In this document: piece after piece, positions 51,213 through 60,500 of the stretch
Position numbering within the stretch: position 1 is the first letter of the stretch
How the letters are laid out: each line of letters opens with the position of its first letter
Origin: Flavobacterium zhairuonense
GTDB lineage: Bacteria; Bacteroidota; Bacteroidia; Flavobacteriales; Flavobacteriaceae
DNA: 64,000 nucleotides
NCBI RefSeq assembly: GCF_004352915.1
Contig: NZ_SJSY01000074.1
Location: 467,894-531,893 of the forward strand
Direction: 5' to 3'
The notes under the pieces: model-generated
Told to the model about the DNA's origin: nothing
Seen by the model: the letters and a program-made list of their open reading frames with translations, nothing else
Databases searched by the model: none
Translations under genes and position numbers: made by a program

Positions 51213-53663
51213 ATGTTTTTTATCGAAGTTATTTTACCGCTTTCCTTAGCAAAAACGTTTACTTATCGAATTTCTGAGGCCGAATATCATTTCATTAAAA
51301 AAGGAATGCGAGTTGCGGTACCTTTTGGTAAAAACAAAATATACACGGCGCTAGTTTTAGATATTCATGAAAATGCCCCAACATTATATGAAGCCAAAGA
51401 AATTCATCAAATTTTAGATGAAAAACCAATCGCAACAGAAATTCAGATTAAGCATTGGCTTTGGGTTGCAAACTATTATATGTGCGGAATTGGCGATGTG
51501 TATCGCGGAGCCTTTCCAAGCGGATTATTATTGGAAAGTGAAACAATTGTTTCTCATAAACCTGAAGTTATCGTAAATGACAGCGAACTATCCGATGATG
51601 AATTTTTGGTTTATGAAGCCTTGCAGCATCAAAGTTCGTTGAAGGTTCAAGAAATTGCTTCGATTTTAAATAAGAAAAACATACTTCCTGTTCTTCAAAA
51701 ATTAATAAGTAAAGATATTATTGTTTTAGAAGAAGAAATAAAAGAAAGCTATAAGCCAAAATTGATTCGATATGTGAAATTGCATTCTAAATATGAATCA
51801 GATAATGGTTTGGCAGAATTGCTGGAAGTTTTAAAAAGCGCCAATAAACAAAAAGAAATTGTTATGGCATTTTTCCAGCTTAGCGCTTCTGAGAAAAAGC
51901 CAATTACTGTAAAGAAACTGACCGAGTTTTCTAATGTCTCTTCTGCAGTTGTAAAAGCTTTGGTTGAAAAAGAAATTTTCGAAGAATATTTTTTGCAACA
52001 GGACAGAATTACTTTTAGTGGAGAAAAATCGGAAAATGCACTTCAGTTAAGTGAAGCGCAGGAGAATGCTTTTAGAGCAATAAAAGCAAGTTTTGTTGAG
52101 AAAGAAGTTTGCTTGCTTCACGGTGTTACTTCAAGCGGAAAAACAGAAATTTATATCAAGTTAATCGAGGAGTACTTGCAAACAGGAAGGCAAGTATTGT
52201 ATTTGCTTCCTGAAATTGCTGTGACAACACAATTGGTTTCTCGATTGCGTTTTCATTTTGGAGATAAAGTTGCTGTTTTTCATTCGAAATATAACAATAA
52301 TGAAAGAGTTGAGGTTTGGAGGCAAACACTTGAGAATTCAGAAAAAGCTCAAATTGTAATCGGAGCAAGATCAGCATTGTTTTTGCCTTTTAATGATTTA
52401 GGCTTGTTGATTGTCGACGAAGAACATGAACAAACTTTTAAGCAGACTGATCCTGCGCCAAGATTTCACGCAAGAGACGCGGCAATTGTTTTGGCCAATT
52501 TTCATAAAGCAAAAGTAATATTAGGTTCTGCAACACCAAGTATTGAAACGTATTTTAATACACAAAATGATAAGTACGGATTGGTAACTCTGAACGAACG
52601 TTATAAAAATGTTCGTTTGCCAGAAGTAGTATTGGTTGATTTAAAAGACAAGCATTTTAGAAAAAGAATGACAGGGCACTTTAGCGATGTTCTTATTGAT
52701 GAAATTGCAGAAGCGATGTCTTTAGGCGAACAAGTTATTCTGTTTCAAAACAGAAGAGGATATTCTCCTATTATGGAATGTTTGCGTTGCGGCCATGTGC
52801 CACATTGCCAACAATGCGATGTGAGTTTGACGTATCATAAAAATAAGAATCAGCTGCGATGTCATTATTGTGGTTATTCTATTGCAAAACCTACCAATTG
52901 TCACAATTGTTCGAGTATAGATTTAACAACAAAAGGTTTTGGAACAGAACAAATAGAGCAGGAGTTGGCATCTCTTTTTCCAAAAGCAAAGACTGCCAGA
53001 ATGGATCAGGATACTACAAGGGGTAAATTTGGTTTTGAAAAAATTATTGATAATTTCAAGAACCGTGAAGTTGATATTTTAGTAGGAACCCAAATGTTGG
53101 CCAAAGGTCTGGATTTTGAGAATGTAAGTTTGGTTGGAATCATGAATGCAGATAATATGCTTCATCATCCTGATTTCAGAGCTTTTGAACGTAGTTTTCA
53201 AATGATGACTCAGGTCGCTGGAAGAGCAGGAAGATCAGAAAAACAGGGAAAAGCGGTTATACAAACTTACAATCCAAATCATAATACGATTCAGCAGGTT
53301 ACAAACCATAATTATATAGGTATGTATAAGGAGCAGTTGTATGATAGGCAAATTTATAGATATCCTCCTTATTTCCGTATCATAAAACTGACTTTGAAAC
53401 ACCGCGACTTTGATCGATTGAAAGAAGGGTCAATGTGGTTGTACCAAGTTTTGAGCCAAAATTTGAATATGCCGGTTTTGGGGCCAGAGGAGCCGGCGAT
53501 AAGCAGAATCAGAAATGAATATATCAGAACGATATTAATTAAGATTCCGCAAAACCTTCATTTAGGAAACACGAAAAAGACTATTCAGAAAATGTTGAAT
53601 AGTTTTGAAGCTGTAGCGCAGTATAGATCAATAAAAGTTATTGTTAATGTCGATTTCTATTAA
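51213..53663 (+). CDS. priA: Primosomal replication restart helicase PriA
   Basis: 816 residues, full length. It has the N-terminal DNA-binding domain (FFIEVILPLSLAKTFTYRI), a helicase core with Walker A GVTSSGKTEIY (about 305), DEEH box (about 402), an ATP hydrolysis block GSATPSIET, and the two-zinc cysteine module (about 523-569: CLRCGHVPHCQQCDVSL, CHYCGYSIAKPTNCHNC). The C-terminal helicase motifs are GTQMLAKGLDFENVSLVGIMNAD and QVAGRAGRS. It restarts stalled replication forks. Its last bases overlap the end of the convergent LytTR gene by 4 bp. Confidence 0.97.
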   Translation: MFFIEVILPLSLAKTFTYRISEAEYHFIKKGMRVAVPFGKNKIYTALVLDIHENAPTLYEAKEIHQILDEKPIATEIQIKHWLWVANYYMCGIGDVYRGAFPSGLLLESETIVSHKPEVIVNDSELSDDEFLVYEALQHQSSLKVQEIASILNKKNILPVLQKLISKDIIVLEEEIKESYKPKLIRYVKLHSKYESDNGLAELLEVLKSANKQKEIVMAFFQLSASEKKPITVKKLTEFSNVSSAVVKALVEKEIFEEYFLQQDRITFSGEKSENALQLSEAQENAFRAIKASFVEKEVCLLHGVTSSGKTEIYIKLIEEYLQTGRQVLYLLPEIAVTTQLVSRLRFHFGDKVAVFHSKYNNNERVEVWRQTLENSEKAQIVIGARSALFLPFNDLGLLIVDEEHEQTFKQTDPAPRFHARDAAIVLANFHKAKVILGSATPSIETYFNTQNDKYGLVTLNERYKNVRLPEVVLVDLKDKHFRKRMTGHFSDVLIDEIAEAMSLGEQVILFQNRRGYSPIMECLRCGHVPHCQQCDVSLTYHKNKNQLRCHYCGYSIAKPTNCHNCSSIDLTTKGFGTEQIEQELASLFPKAKTARMDQDTTRGKFGFEKIIDNFKNREVDILVGTQMLAKGLDFENVSLVGIMNADNMLHHPDFRAFERSFQMMTQVAGRAGRSEKQGKAVIQTYNPNHNTIQQVTNHNYIGMYKEQLYDRQIYRYPPYFRIIKLTLKHRDFDRLKEGSMWLYQVLSQNLNMPVLGPEEPAISRIRNEYIRTILIKIPQNLHLGNTKKTIQKMLNSFEAVAQYRSIKVIVNVDFY

Positions 53664-54358
53664 GACGACGTTGACAATGCTTTTACTAGATCTTCTTTTT
53701 TGTTTCGGCTTAATGGGATTTTTGTAATTCCGATTTCGGCAAACTTGCTGTTGAAGCGCTCTACCTTATCAATATTGATGATATAAGATTTATGTACTCG
53801 GATAAATTTATCTTTGGATAAATCATTTTCAAAAGACTTCATTGTAGAAAGCACCAAATTGCTGTCATCTTCCGTAACTACTCTTACATAATCTCCAAAA
53901 GCTTCAATCCATTTGATTTTAGCGGTAAAGATTTTAAGTTTTTTAAGATTACTTTTGATGAAAATATGTTCGCCTTCTTCCTCTTTGACTTCTTTTTTAA
54001 GCAAGTGCATATCGATTGCCCTTTTGACAGAGGCGTTGAATCGATCCACTGCAATTGGTTTTTGCAGATAATCAGTAGCGTCATAATCAAAAGCTTTTAA
54101 AGCGTATTCGGCTTTAGAAGTGATAAATATAATTTGTGGCTTCGATTTAAGTCCGTCGAGGAAGTCAAAACCATTGATGACAGGCATTTCGATATCAAGA
54201 AATATTAAATCGATATTATTTAAAGAGATACAGCTTTTCGCTTCTATTGCATTAGAAAAGTCCCCGATTAAGTGCAAACCTGGGTGATTATTAACTAATT
54301 TTGCAATAATCGTCCTTTGTATAGAACTATCATCTACAACAACACAGTTTAGTTTCAT
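53660..54358 (-). CDS. LytTR-family response regulator
   Basis: 232 residues. The N-terminal receiver domain has VVDDSSIQ, the phosphoacceptor Asp55 in LIFLDIEMPVINGFDFL, and KPI for the conserved Lys. The C-terminal LytTR DNA-binding domain (about 130-228) contains KIKWIEAFGDYVRVVTEDDSNLVLSTMKSFENDL and FIRVHKSYIINIDKVERF. No histidine kinase gene is adjacent, so the partner is elsewhere or not needed. It is convergent with priA, divergent from rpsF. Confidence 0.92.
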   Translation of the reverse strand: MKLNCVVVDDSSIQRTIIAKLVNNHPGLHLIGDFSNAIEAKSCISLNNIDLIFLDIEMPVINGFDFLDGLKSKPQIIFITSKAEYALKAFDYDATDYLQKPIAVDRFNASVKRAIDMHLLKKEVKEEEGEHIFIKSNLKKLKIFTAKIKWIEAFGDYVRVVTEDDSNLVLSTMKSFENDLSKDKFIRVHKSYIINIDKVERFNSKFAEIGITKIPLSRNKKEDLVKALSTSS

Positions 54359-54474
54359 AACATTTAAATTTAGAATAAATTCAGGATAGCAGTAGTAAAT
54401 GTATTATTTTTTTGGAAAATAAACTAAACTGAGCGAGTATTTTTTGCTGTATGACGAATAAAAGCAAAAAAAGG

Positions 54475-54504
54475 TTGGATATATAAAAATAATGCTTACT
54501 TTTG
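54475..54504 (+). promoter_or_regulatory. Promoter of rpsF-rpsR-rplI
   Basis: TTG (54475-54477), a 19-nt spacer and TACTTTTG (54497-54504) match the Bacteroidetes consensus TTG-N17-23-TAnnTTTG at every defined position. The transcription start would be near 54511, about 25 nt before the rpsF ATG. Confidence 0.85.
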
Positions 54505-54535
54505 CACCCAATTTTAACAAATAAATATTTTATTT

Positions 54536-54877
54536 ATGAATCATTATGAAACTGTTTTCATTTTAAATCCCGTTTTATCTGAGGTTCAGGTGAAGGAAAC
54601 AGTAACGAAATTTGAAGAATTTCTTACTAGTAGAGGAGCTGAAATGGTATCGAAAGAGGATTGGGGTCTTAAAAAAATGGCTTACGAAATCCAAAACAAA
54701 AAAAGTGGTTTTTACCATTTATTCGAATTCAAAGTAGCTGGAGAAGTTCTTTTAGCTTTTGAAACTGAATTCAGACGTGATGAAAGAGTTATGCGTTTCT
54801 TAACTGTAAGTTTAGATAAACATGCTATTTCATGGGCTGAGAGAAGAAGAGCAAAATTAAAATCTACTAAAGCGTAA
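54536..54877 (+). CDS. rpsF: Ribosomal protein bS6
   Basis: 113 residues. Features are HYETVFILNPVLSEVQVKETVTKFEEFL, WGLKKMAYEIQNKKSGFYHLFEF and a C-terminal basic tail. It binds 16S rRNA with bS18 in the 30S platform. It is the first gene of rpsF-rpsR-rplI, and the rpsR start follows after 5 bp. Confidence 0.97.
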   Translation: MNHYETVFILNPVLSEVQVKETVTKFEEFLTSRGAEMVSKEDWGLKKMAYEIQNKKSGFYHLFEFKVAGEVLLAFETEFRRDERVMRFLTVSLDKHAISWAERRRAKLKSTKA

Positions 54878-54882
54878 TTATT

Positions 54883-55179
54883 ATGTCTACAATCGAACAA
54901 TCTGCAAAAGGAAAAAAAGACGGAGATATCAGATATTTAACGCCTTTAAACATTGAAACTAACAAAACTAAAAAGTATTGCCGTTTCAAAAAATCAGGAA
55001 TCAAATACATCGACTATAAAGATGCTGATTTCTTATTGAAATTCGTTAATGAGCAAGGAAAAATTCTTCCTCGTCGTTTAACAGGTACTTCATTAAAATA
55101 CCAAAGAAAAGTTTCTGTAGCTGTAAAAAGAGCTCGTCACTTAGCTTTAATGCCATACGTGGCCGATTTATTAAAATAA
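54883..55179 (+). CDS. rpsR: Ribosomal protein bS18
   Basis: 98 residues. The bS18 core is present: CRFKKSGIKYIDYKDADFLLKFVNEQGKILPRRLTGTSLKYQRKVSVAVKRARHLALMPYVADLLK. The extended N-terminal tail is common in Bacteroidetes. It partners with bS6 on the 30S platform. Confidence 0.97.
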   Translation: MSTIEQSAKGKKDGDIRYLTPLNIETNKTKKYCRFKKSGIKYIDYKDADFLLKFVNEQGKILPRRLTGTSLKYQRKVSVAVKRARHLALMPYVADLLK

Positions 55180-55245
55180 TTAAAAACTCTAGTCGCTGGT
55201 TTCTGTTACCTCAGAACCTAACTTCTAAAATATAAGGACAACAAC

Positions 55246-55686
55246 ATGGAACTTATTTTAAAACAAGACGTACAAAACTTAGGATTTAAAGATGATGTAG
55301 TATCTGTAAAACCTGGTTACGGTCGTAACTTTTTAATTCCTCAAGGTTTTGCTACTTTAGCAACTCCTTCTGCTAAAAAAGTTTTAGCTGAAAATCTAAA
55401 ACAAAGAGCACACAAAGAAGCTAAAATTGTTGCTGATGCTAAAGCATTAGCTGAAACTTTGAAAGCTCTTGAAATTAAACTTAGTGCAAAAGCTGGTGGA
55501 GAGAAACTTTTTGGTTCTATCACTAACATCGATATCGCTGAAGCTTTAGAGAAATCTGGTAATGCTATCGATAGAAAATTCATCACTAGCGGTGTTGTAA
55601 AACGTTTAGGAAAATACAATGCTACAGTTCGTTTACACAGAGATGTAATCGTTGAATTAGCTTACGAAATTGTTGCTGAAAAGTAA
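55246..55686 (+). CDS. rplI: Ribosomal protein bL9
   Basis: 146 residues. The N-terminal signature MELILKQDVQNLGFKDDVVSVKPGYGRNFLIPQGFA is followed by a linker helix and a C-terminal domain with FGSITNIDIAEAL and LGKYNATVRLHRDVIVELAYEIV. It binds 23S rRNA near L1. It is the last gene of the operon, before a strong terminator. Confidence 0.97.
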   Translation: MELILKQDVQNLGFKDDVVSVKPGYGRNFLIPQGFATLATPSAKKVLAENLKQRAHKEAKIVADAKALAETLKALEIKLSAKAGGEKLFGSITNIDIAEALEKSGNAIDRKFITSGVVKRLGKYNATVRLHRDVIVELAYEIVAEK

Positions 55687-55707
55687 TAGTTTTAAAATCT
55701 ATATAGA

Positions 55708-55736
55708 AATCCCGATGAAAATCGGGATTTTTTTTT
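55708..55736 (+). terminator. Terminator after rplI
   Basis: AATCCCGAT (55708-55716) and ATCGGGATT (55721-55729) form a 9-bp stem around a GAAA tetraloop and are followed by a long T run. Confidence 0.93.
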
Positions 55737-55831
55737 AGATATATAATCGATTATTAATAATTAGATTTATGTTTGACGGCTTTCGGTATATTGCTTGAAG
55801 CTTACAGCGTAAAGCATAAAGCCAAAAAGAA

Positions 55832-56305
55832 ATGAAATACGCAAGATTAACAAAAGAACAATTTGACGAATTGCACGCAGAGTTTGCAAGCTTTTTAGCA
55901 ACTCAAGCAATTGATAAAGCAGAATGGGATTCCCTTAAGGTAAACAAGCCTGAAGTGGCTGAGCAGGAATTGGATGTTTTTTCAGATTTGATCTGGGAAG
56001 GAGTGTTAGGAAGGGCTGAATTTTTGGAACATTTTTCTAAAAATCATATTTTCTTATTTCAATGTTTTGATACTTATGTTCAGTCTATTGTTTTGAAATC
56101 GCTAGTGCCTGAAACTGATTTTTTAACTCAGGAAGGCTTGCAGTGGTTGAGTGATAATATGTTTACTGAAACAATAGAAATGAAAGTTGGAAAAAAAATC
56201 TTCACTGAGGATCGAAATTCTTCAATTTTTGAATTGATTCAACAAGGAGCTTTTCTAAGTGACGGGCAATTGTTTAGACAAATTAATTCAATTATTGAGT
56301 CTTAA
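55832..56305 (+). CDS. DUF6495-like conserved hypothetical protein
   Basis: 157 residues, acidic and all-alpha, no signal peptide or membrane segment. The opening KYARLTKEQFDELHAEFASFLATQAIDKAEWDSLK is strongly conserved in flavobacteria from memory, as is its position after rplI. A central FSDLIWEGVLGRAEFLEHF block follows. It is presumably cytoplasmic; function is unknown. A weak terminator (56335-56376) follows. Confidence 0.75.
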   Translation: MKYARLTKEQFDELHAEFASFLATQAIDKAEWDSLKVNKPEVAEQELDVFSDLIWEGVLGRAEFLEHFSKNHIFLFQCFDTYVQSIVLKSLVPETDFLTQEGLQWLSDNMFTETIEMKVGKKIFTEDRNSSIFELIQQGAFLSDGQLFRQINSIIES

Positions 56306-56334
56306 TTAGACGATTTTTAAGTTTTTTAAATTAT

Positions 56335-56377
56335 AAAAAGATTAAACAGTTCATATTTGGATTGTTTGATCTTTTTT
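56335..56377 (+). terminator. Terminator after the DUF6495-like gene
   Basis: AAAAAGATTAAACA (56335-56348) pairs with TGTTTGATCTTTTT (56363-56376) with one G-T wobble and a 14-nt loop. The 3' arm is T-rich. The stem is AT-heavy, so strength is uncertain. Confidence 0.65.
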
Positions 56378-56862
56378 ATTTTTTTAACATTTGTTTAATC
56401 TTTAATTTTTTTTTGAGCAGGTAGTTTTACGTGTTTATTTCGGATTTCTCAATATTTTAAGAGTTTGGTATTAAAAATGTAAAATCCTTATGTGTTATTA
56501 AGTTTGTTGTTAATTTTACAACGTTTAGACTGTGTTTTTGTAAGTTTTTTCTTTTATAATTAAAAATTAACGTTAATTAAACGTGTTTTTAATACACTTC
56601 GTAAAGTTTGTTTTTCCTAGTAAAAACGGTGTTTTTTCTTATATATTCGTGCTTTTTAGAGCTTTTTACAATTCTGGTTCTGAAAAAAAATAAAAAAATT
56701 AGATTGGTTTTTGATTTTATTTTTTTTATTTTTGATATGTAAAGGTTAAACAAAATAATGCGGTTTTGTAAAATGTTACTGTTTTAGAAATGTTTTGTTT
56801 AATGTTTTGAATTTTGAACTAAAAGTGTTTATCAGTATTATTTTTTAAGTAACTTAATTAAT

Positions 56863-57057
56863 ATGCGTATGGAATTGACAATTACTCTCATTATCAAGTT
56901 TGCATTAGGTGTTCAAATCATTTTTACTTTATTAAGCTTAGTTTTAGCTTTAAAATTTGCCCACAAGGTTTTATCGTATTCAACTTTGGATTTATTCCAA
57001 AAATCTATTCATAAGATTATTTATTTGTTTTCAAGCCCCAGTCGGTGGCTTGCTTAA
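56863..57057 (+). CDS. Possible 64-residue membrane peptide
   Basis: The ORF encodes a hydrophobic first half (TITLIIKFALGVQIIFTLLSLVLALKFA) that could span the membrane once and a polar, Ser-rich tail ending SPSRWLA. There is no homology I recognise and it lies in very AT-rich DNA where chance hydrophobic ORFs are common. The start follows an AT-rich leader, as for other genes here. It could be spurious. Confidence 0.25.
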   Translation: MRMELTITLIIKFALGVQIIFTLLSLVLALKFAHKVLSYSTLDLFQKSIHKIIYLFSSPSRWLA

Positions 57058-57135
57058 TAAATAATGTTGTGTCGTGTTTGTTTTTTTTAAATAATTACGA
57101 TCACTACTATTTATTGCATTAAAAGTTTCAATGTT

Positions 57136-57166
57136 TAAGATTTTCCTTAAACAGAAAATCTTAAGG
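57136..57166 (+). other. Hairpin with two mutually exclusive pairings
   Basis: TAAGATTTTC (57136-57145) pairs with GAAAATCTTA (57154-57163). Alternatively CCTTAA (57145-57150) pairs with TTAAGG (57161-57166), which uses part of the first 3' arm. No T run follows, so it is not a terminator. Confidence 0.45.
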
Positions 57167-57249
57167 AAGCATAATCAACTTCTAATGACATTGAACCTAG
57201 AATATTAATAAAAAAATTCCCCCTCACATAGTAATTTAATTTTTCTTTT

Positions 57250-57369
57250 ATGAAAATTAAGCTTCAAACAAATCACTTCATTAGGAAGAATGGTCTAGAT
57301 CAGTATTTCCTAAAAGTTTTGAGGAACTTATTATTCAGGATGAATAAGATTGCTCTATGGTATACATAG
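57250..57369 (+). CDS. Possible 39-residue peptide upstream of the adhesin
   Basis: ATG at 57250 runs to TAG at 57369. The peptide MKIKLQTNHFIRKNGL... is basic, with the aromatic stretch DQYFLKVLRNLLF and an end at ALWYT. It could be a leader peptide, a broken N terminus of an adhesin-type export signal, or chance. I do not recognise it. Confidence 0.25.
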   Translation: MKIKLQTNHFIRKNGLDQYFLKVLRNLLFRMNKIALWYT

Positions 57370-57537
57370 TTATGTGTAATCCAAATGTTTTTTTAATTGA
57401 AATGTAACTTTTAGGTAAACCCCAAATACTCTAAAGTATATTTTAAAGTGTTGATTATTAGTGTTTTTTATAATTGCATAAGCATACGTGTTTATCGCAG
57501 CAGGTTATTTATTGTCCATTTTCTAATCTTCCAAATT

Positions 57538-60500
57538 ATGAAAAGAAATTTTACTTTTTGCGATCTCATCTTTAAGAAGAGATTAGTGGGGCTATTATTT
57601 TTATTCCTATTATGTAGTAATGCTTTTTCTCAGACAGTTTGTAGACCAGTGTCACAAACAAACAGTCAGGCAGGTTTGCTATGTGTAGGTTTGGATGTAA
57701 GCAATCCCACATTGGCCTATGACAATGATCCAGGCCTAACGACATTTGCAACACTGCAAAATGCAGTCGGACTTCTTTGTGCGGTCGAGGAAACCATGAC
57801 ATTGAATCAGACTGTAAAAGCAGGCGATGAAATTGTACTTTATTTTGGTACGGGCAATGGTTTGCTTGATGTTGGACTACTGTCTAACGTATCAATTCAA
57901 ACTAAACTTTCCGGCACAGATGTAGGTCCAAGAGTGGCGCTTAACAGCCCAGTTTTGAACCTAAGTTTGTTATCTGGCAATGCCATTGGAGAGGTGAGAT
58001 ACACTGTTCCGGGTGATGCCAATCAAGTGCAAATTCAAGTTGGAGGACTTTTAAGTCTTCTGGTTAATTTAAGAGTTTATGATGTTCGTTTGGATTTTGC
58101 CAAACCTTCGGTTACGGGAGGTCTCAATCAGACCATTTGTTCTGGAACATCGACTAATTTGACTGCTACACCTGTGGCAGGAACAACTTTAGCATGGTAT
58201 GATTCTTTATCATCTACAACAGCTTTAGCAACTGGAAGCACTTACACAACTCCAAATTTAACTGCAAACACTACTTATTATATTGGAGTAGCTCGAGCAG
58301 GTGGATGTGAAGGAAATAATCGAGTACCAGTTGTTATTAATGTCTCTAACCCGGTAGCACCTGCAATTAGTTCTTCGGGGACAGCAGTTTGTTCAAGTGG
58401 TACAACACAACAAACGACATTGTCTTTGATAAATCCAATTCCGGGAACAACTTATAATTGGTATTCTGTATCATCAGGAGGAACAATATTAGCAACAGGA
58501 AATTCTTATTCGCCAACAGTTCCTCTTGGAACAACTAGTTTTTATGTAGAAGCTGTTATCGGAAGTTGTATAAGTCCGACTCGAGCTCAAGTTGACGTAA
58601 TATCTAACCCAGTTCCCGCTGCGGCAACAGCATTGACTCAAAGTGTAACTATTCAATCAGGGCAAAATGCGACATTGAGTGCAACAACATCTGAAGCTGG
58701 AGTAACTTTAAATTGGTATGATGTTCCAACAGGAGGAACAGCAATTGCAACTAATACATCAACTTTTACCACTCCGATTTTAACTGCTACAAAAACTTAT
58801 TATGTAGAAACTCAGAGTGCAACTGGCGGTTGTGTTAGCGCTTCAAGAACAGCTATTACGGTAAATGTTGTAAATACTCCAGCAGGTGGATGTTTATTAG
58901 CAAACAGTCAGCAAACGAGTTTAAATGGTCTTTGTTTATTGTGTAGCAGTACAAGTCCGGACAATTCTGTTGATGGAGATATTAATACTGCAGCACGTTT
59001 AACAGTGCCTGTTGGTTTAGTAAATGGATGGATTCAACAAACATTACAATTTAACAATCCTGGTAAAGCGGGAGATATTATAGATGTTGAATTAGAATTA
59101 CCTGGTGGTGTTCTTGATTTAAGTGTATTAAACTATATTAATTTGGCAACCTATAATGGAACAACTTTTAATAATGATAGAGTTTCGATAAATAATTTAT
59201 TGAACGTTCAATTATTAGGAGGGAATCGCTTTAGAGCTAGCATTACTGCCGGTGCAAATTTTGACCGTGTAGAAGTTCGTTTAGGTGGTTTGGTAGCAGC
59301 TTTAACAAGTTTAGATATTTATCAAGCAAGTTATAGATATGCAGATCCAAATGTTACTGGAAATAAAATTATTTGTAGTGGACAAAGTACTACATTAACT
59401 GCAGGCCTTGCTGTTGGAGAAACCGTTAACTGGTATTCTGCAGCCACTGGCGGTGCTTCATTGGCAAGTACTGCAGTTTTTACAACACCAAATTTGACTG
59501 CTGATACAACTTACTGGGCAGAAATAACTAGAAATGGTTGTGTAAACAGTGTACGCTTTGCAGTTCCAATTACGGTTAATGATCCTGTGGTGGCAACTCT
59601 AACCGGAGGCTCTGCAAGTATTTGTCAAGGACAAACGGCTACAATTAGCGTTCAGTCTCCAGTAGCGGGAACGACTTATAATTGGTATGATGCAGCAACC
59701 GCTGGGAATTTAGTATTCACGGGAACTACTTTTACAACGCCAGTTTTGGCATCTTCGACAAATTATTACGTTGAATCAGTAATTGGAAGTTGTACAAGTT
59801 CAACGCGTACACAAGCATCGATTACTGTTAATCCGTTGCCAGCAGACCCAACTGTTGCTTCTTCGACAGTAATAATTCCATCAGGACAAGTTGTTACTTT
59901 ACAGGTTTCAAATCCTGTGGGAGGAGTAGTTTATGATTGGTATGACGTTCCTACAGGGGGAACTGCTTTAGTGACTAATCCTAGTTATACTCCAAGTCCA
60001 GCTTTAACAGCAAATAAAACATATTATATAGAAGCAAGAAATGCTGCAAATTGTGTTAGTGCTTCAAGAACAGCTATTAATGTTGTAGTTACGCCACCGA
60101 CACCAATTACGTCATGTCTACAGGCAAATTCACAAGTAGTTTCACGAGGAGGATTAACAGTATGTCTTACATGTTCATCTGCTAATGATCCTGATTCGAT
60201 TGATGGAAATGATGCGACAGCTACAAGACTTACGGTTCCGCTTGGTTTAGTTGGAGATTATATTCAGCAAACGCTTACTTTTTCTACTTCAGGTAAAGCT
60301 GGTGATATTATAGATGTTGAATTAGGAATTCCGGGAGGAATTGCCGATGTAAGTGCTCTTTCCTATATAAGCTTAAGAAGTTATAATGGAGGAACACCAA
60401 ACGGTGATCAAGTTGATATTGGATCGTTAGTAAGCGTTCAATTATTAGGAGGTGAACGTTTTAAAGCAAGTTTTGTAACGTCCGGAGATTTTACAGCAGT

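Larger units (their letters stand above)
56378..57537. other. Long AT-rich region upstream of the giant adhesin
   Basis: About 1.16 kb with no well-supported gene. It contains two possible small ORFs (56863-57057 and 57250-57369), a hairpin at 57136-57163 with an alternative fold, and long T or A runs. No tRNA or known riboswitch was recognised. Such a long untranslated stretch before a large surface protein could be a 5' UTR or a regulatory region. Confidence 0.5.

Noticed and set aside
57572..57802. Minus-strand ORF antisense to the adhesin start
   Set aside because: The plus frame has a clean signal peptide and repeat modules; the antisense ORF is a shadow, as are those at 61065, 61563 and 63093.
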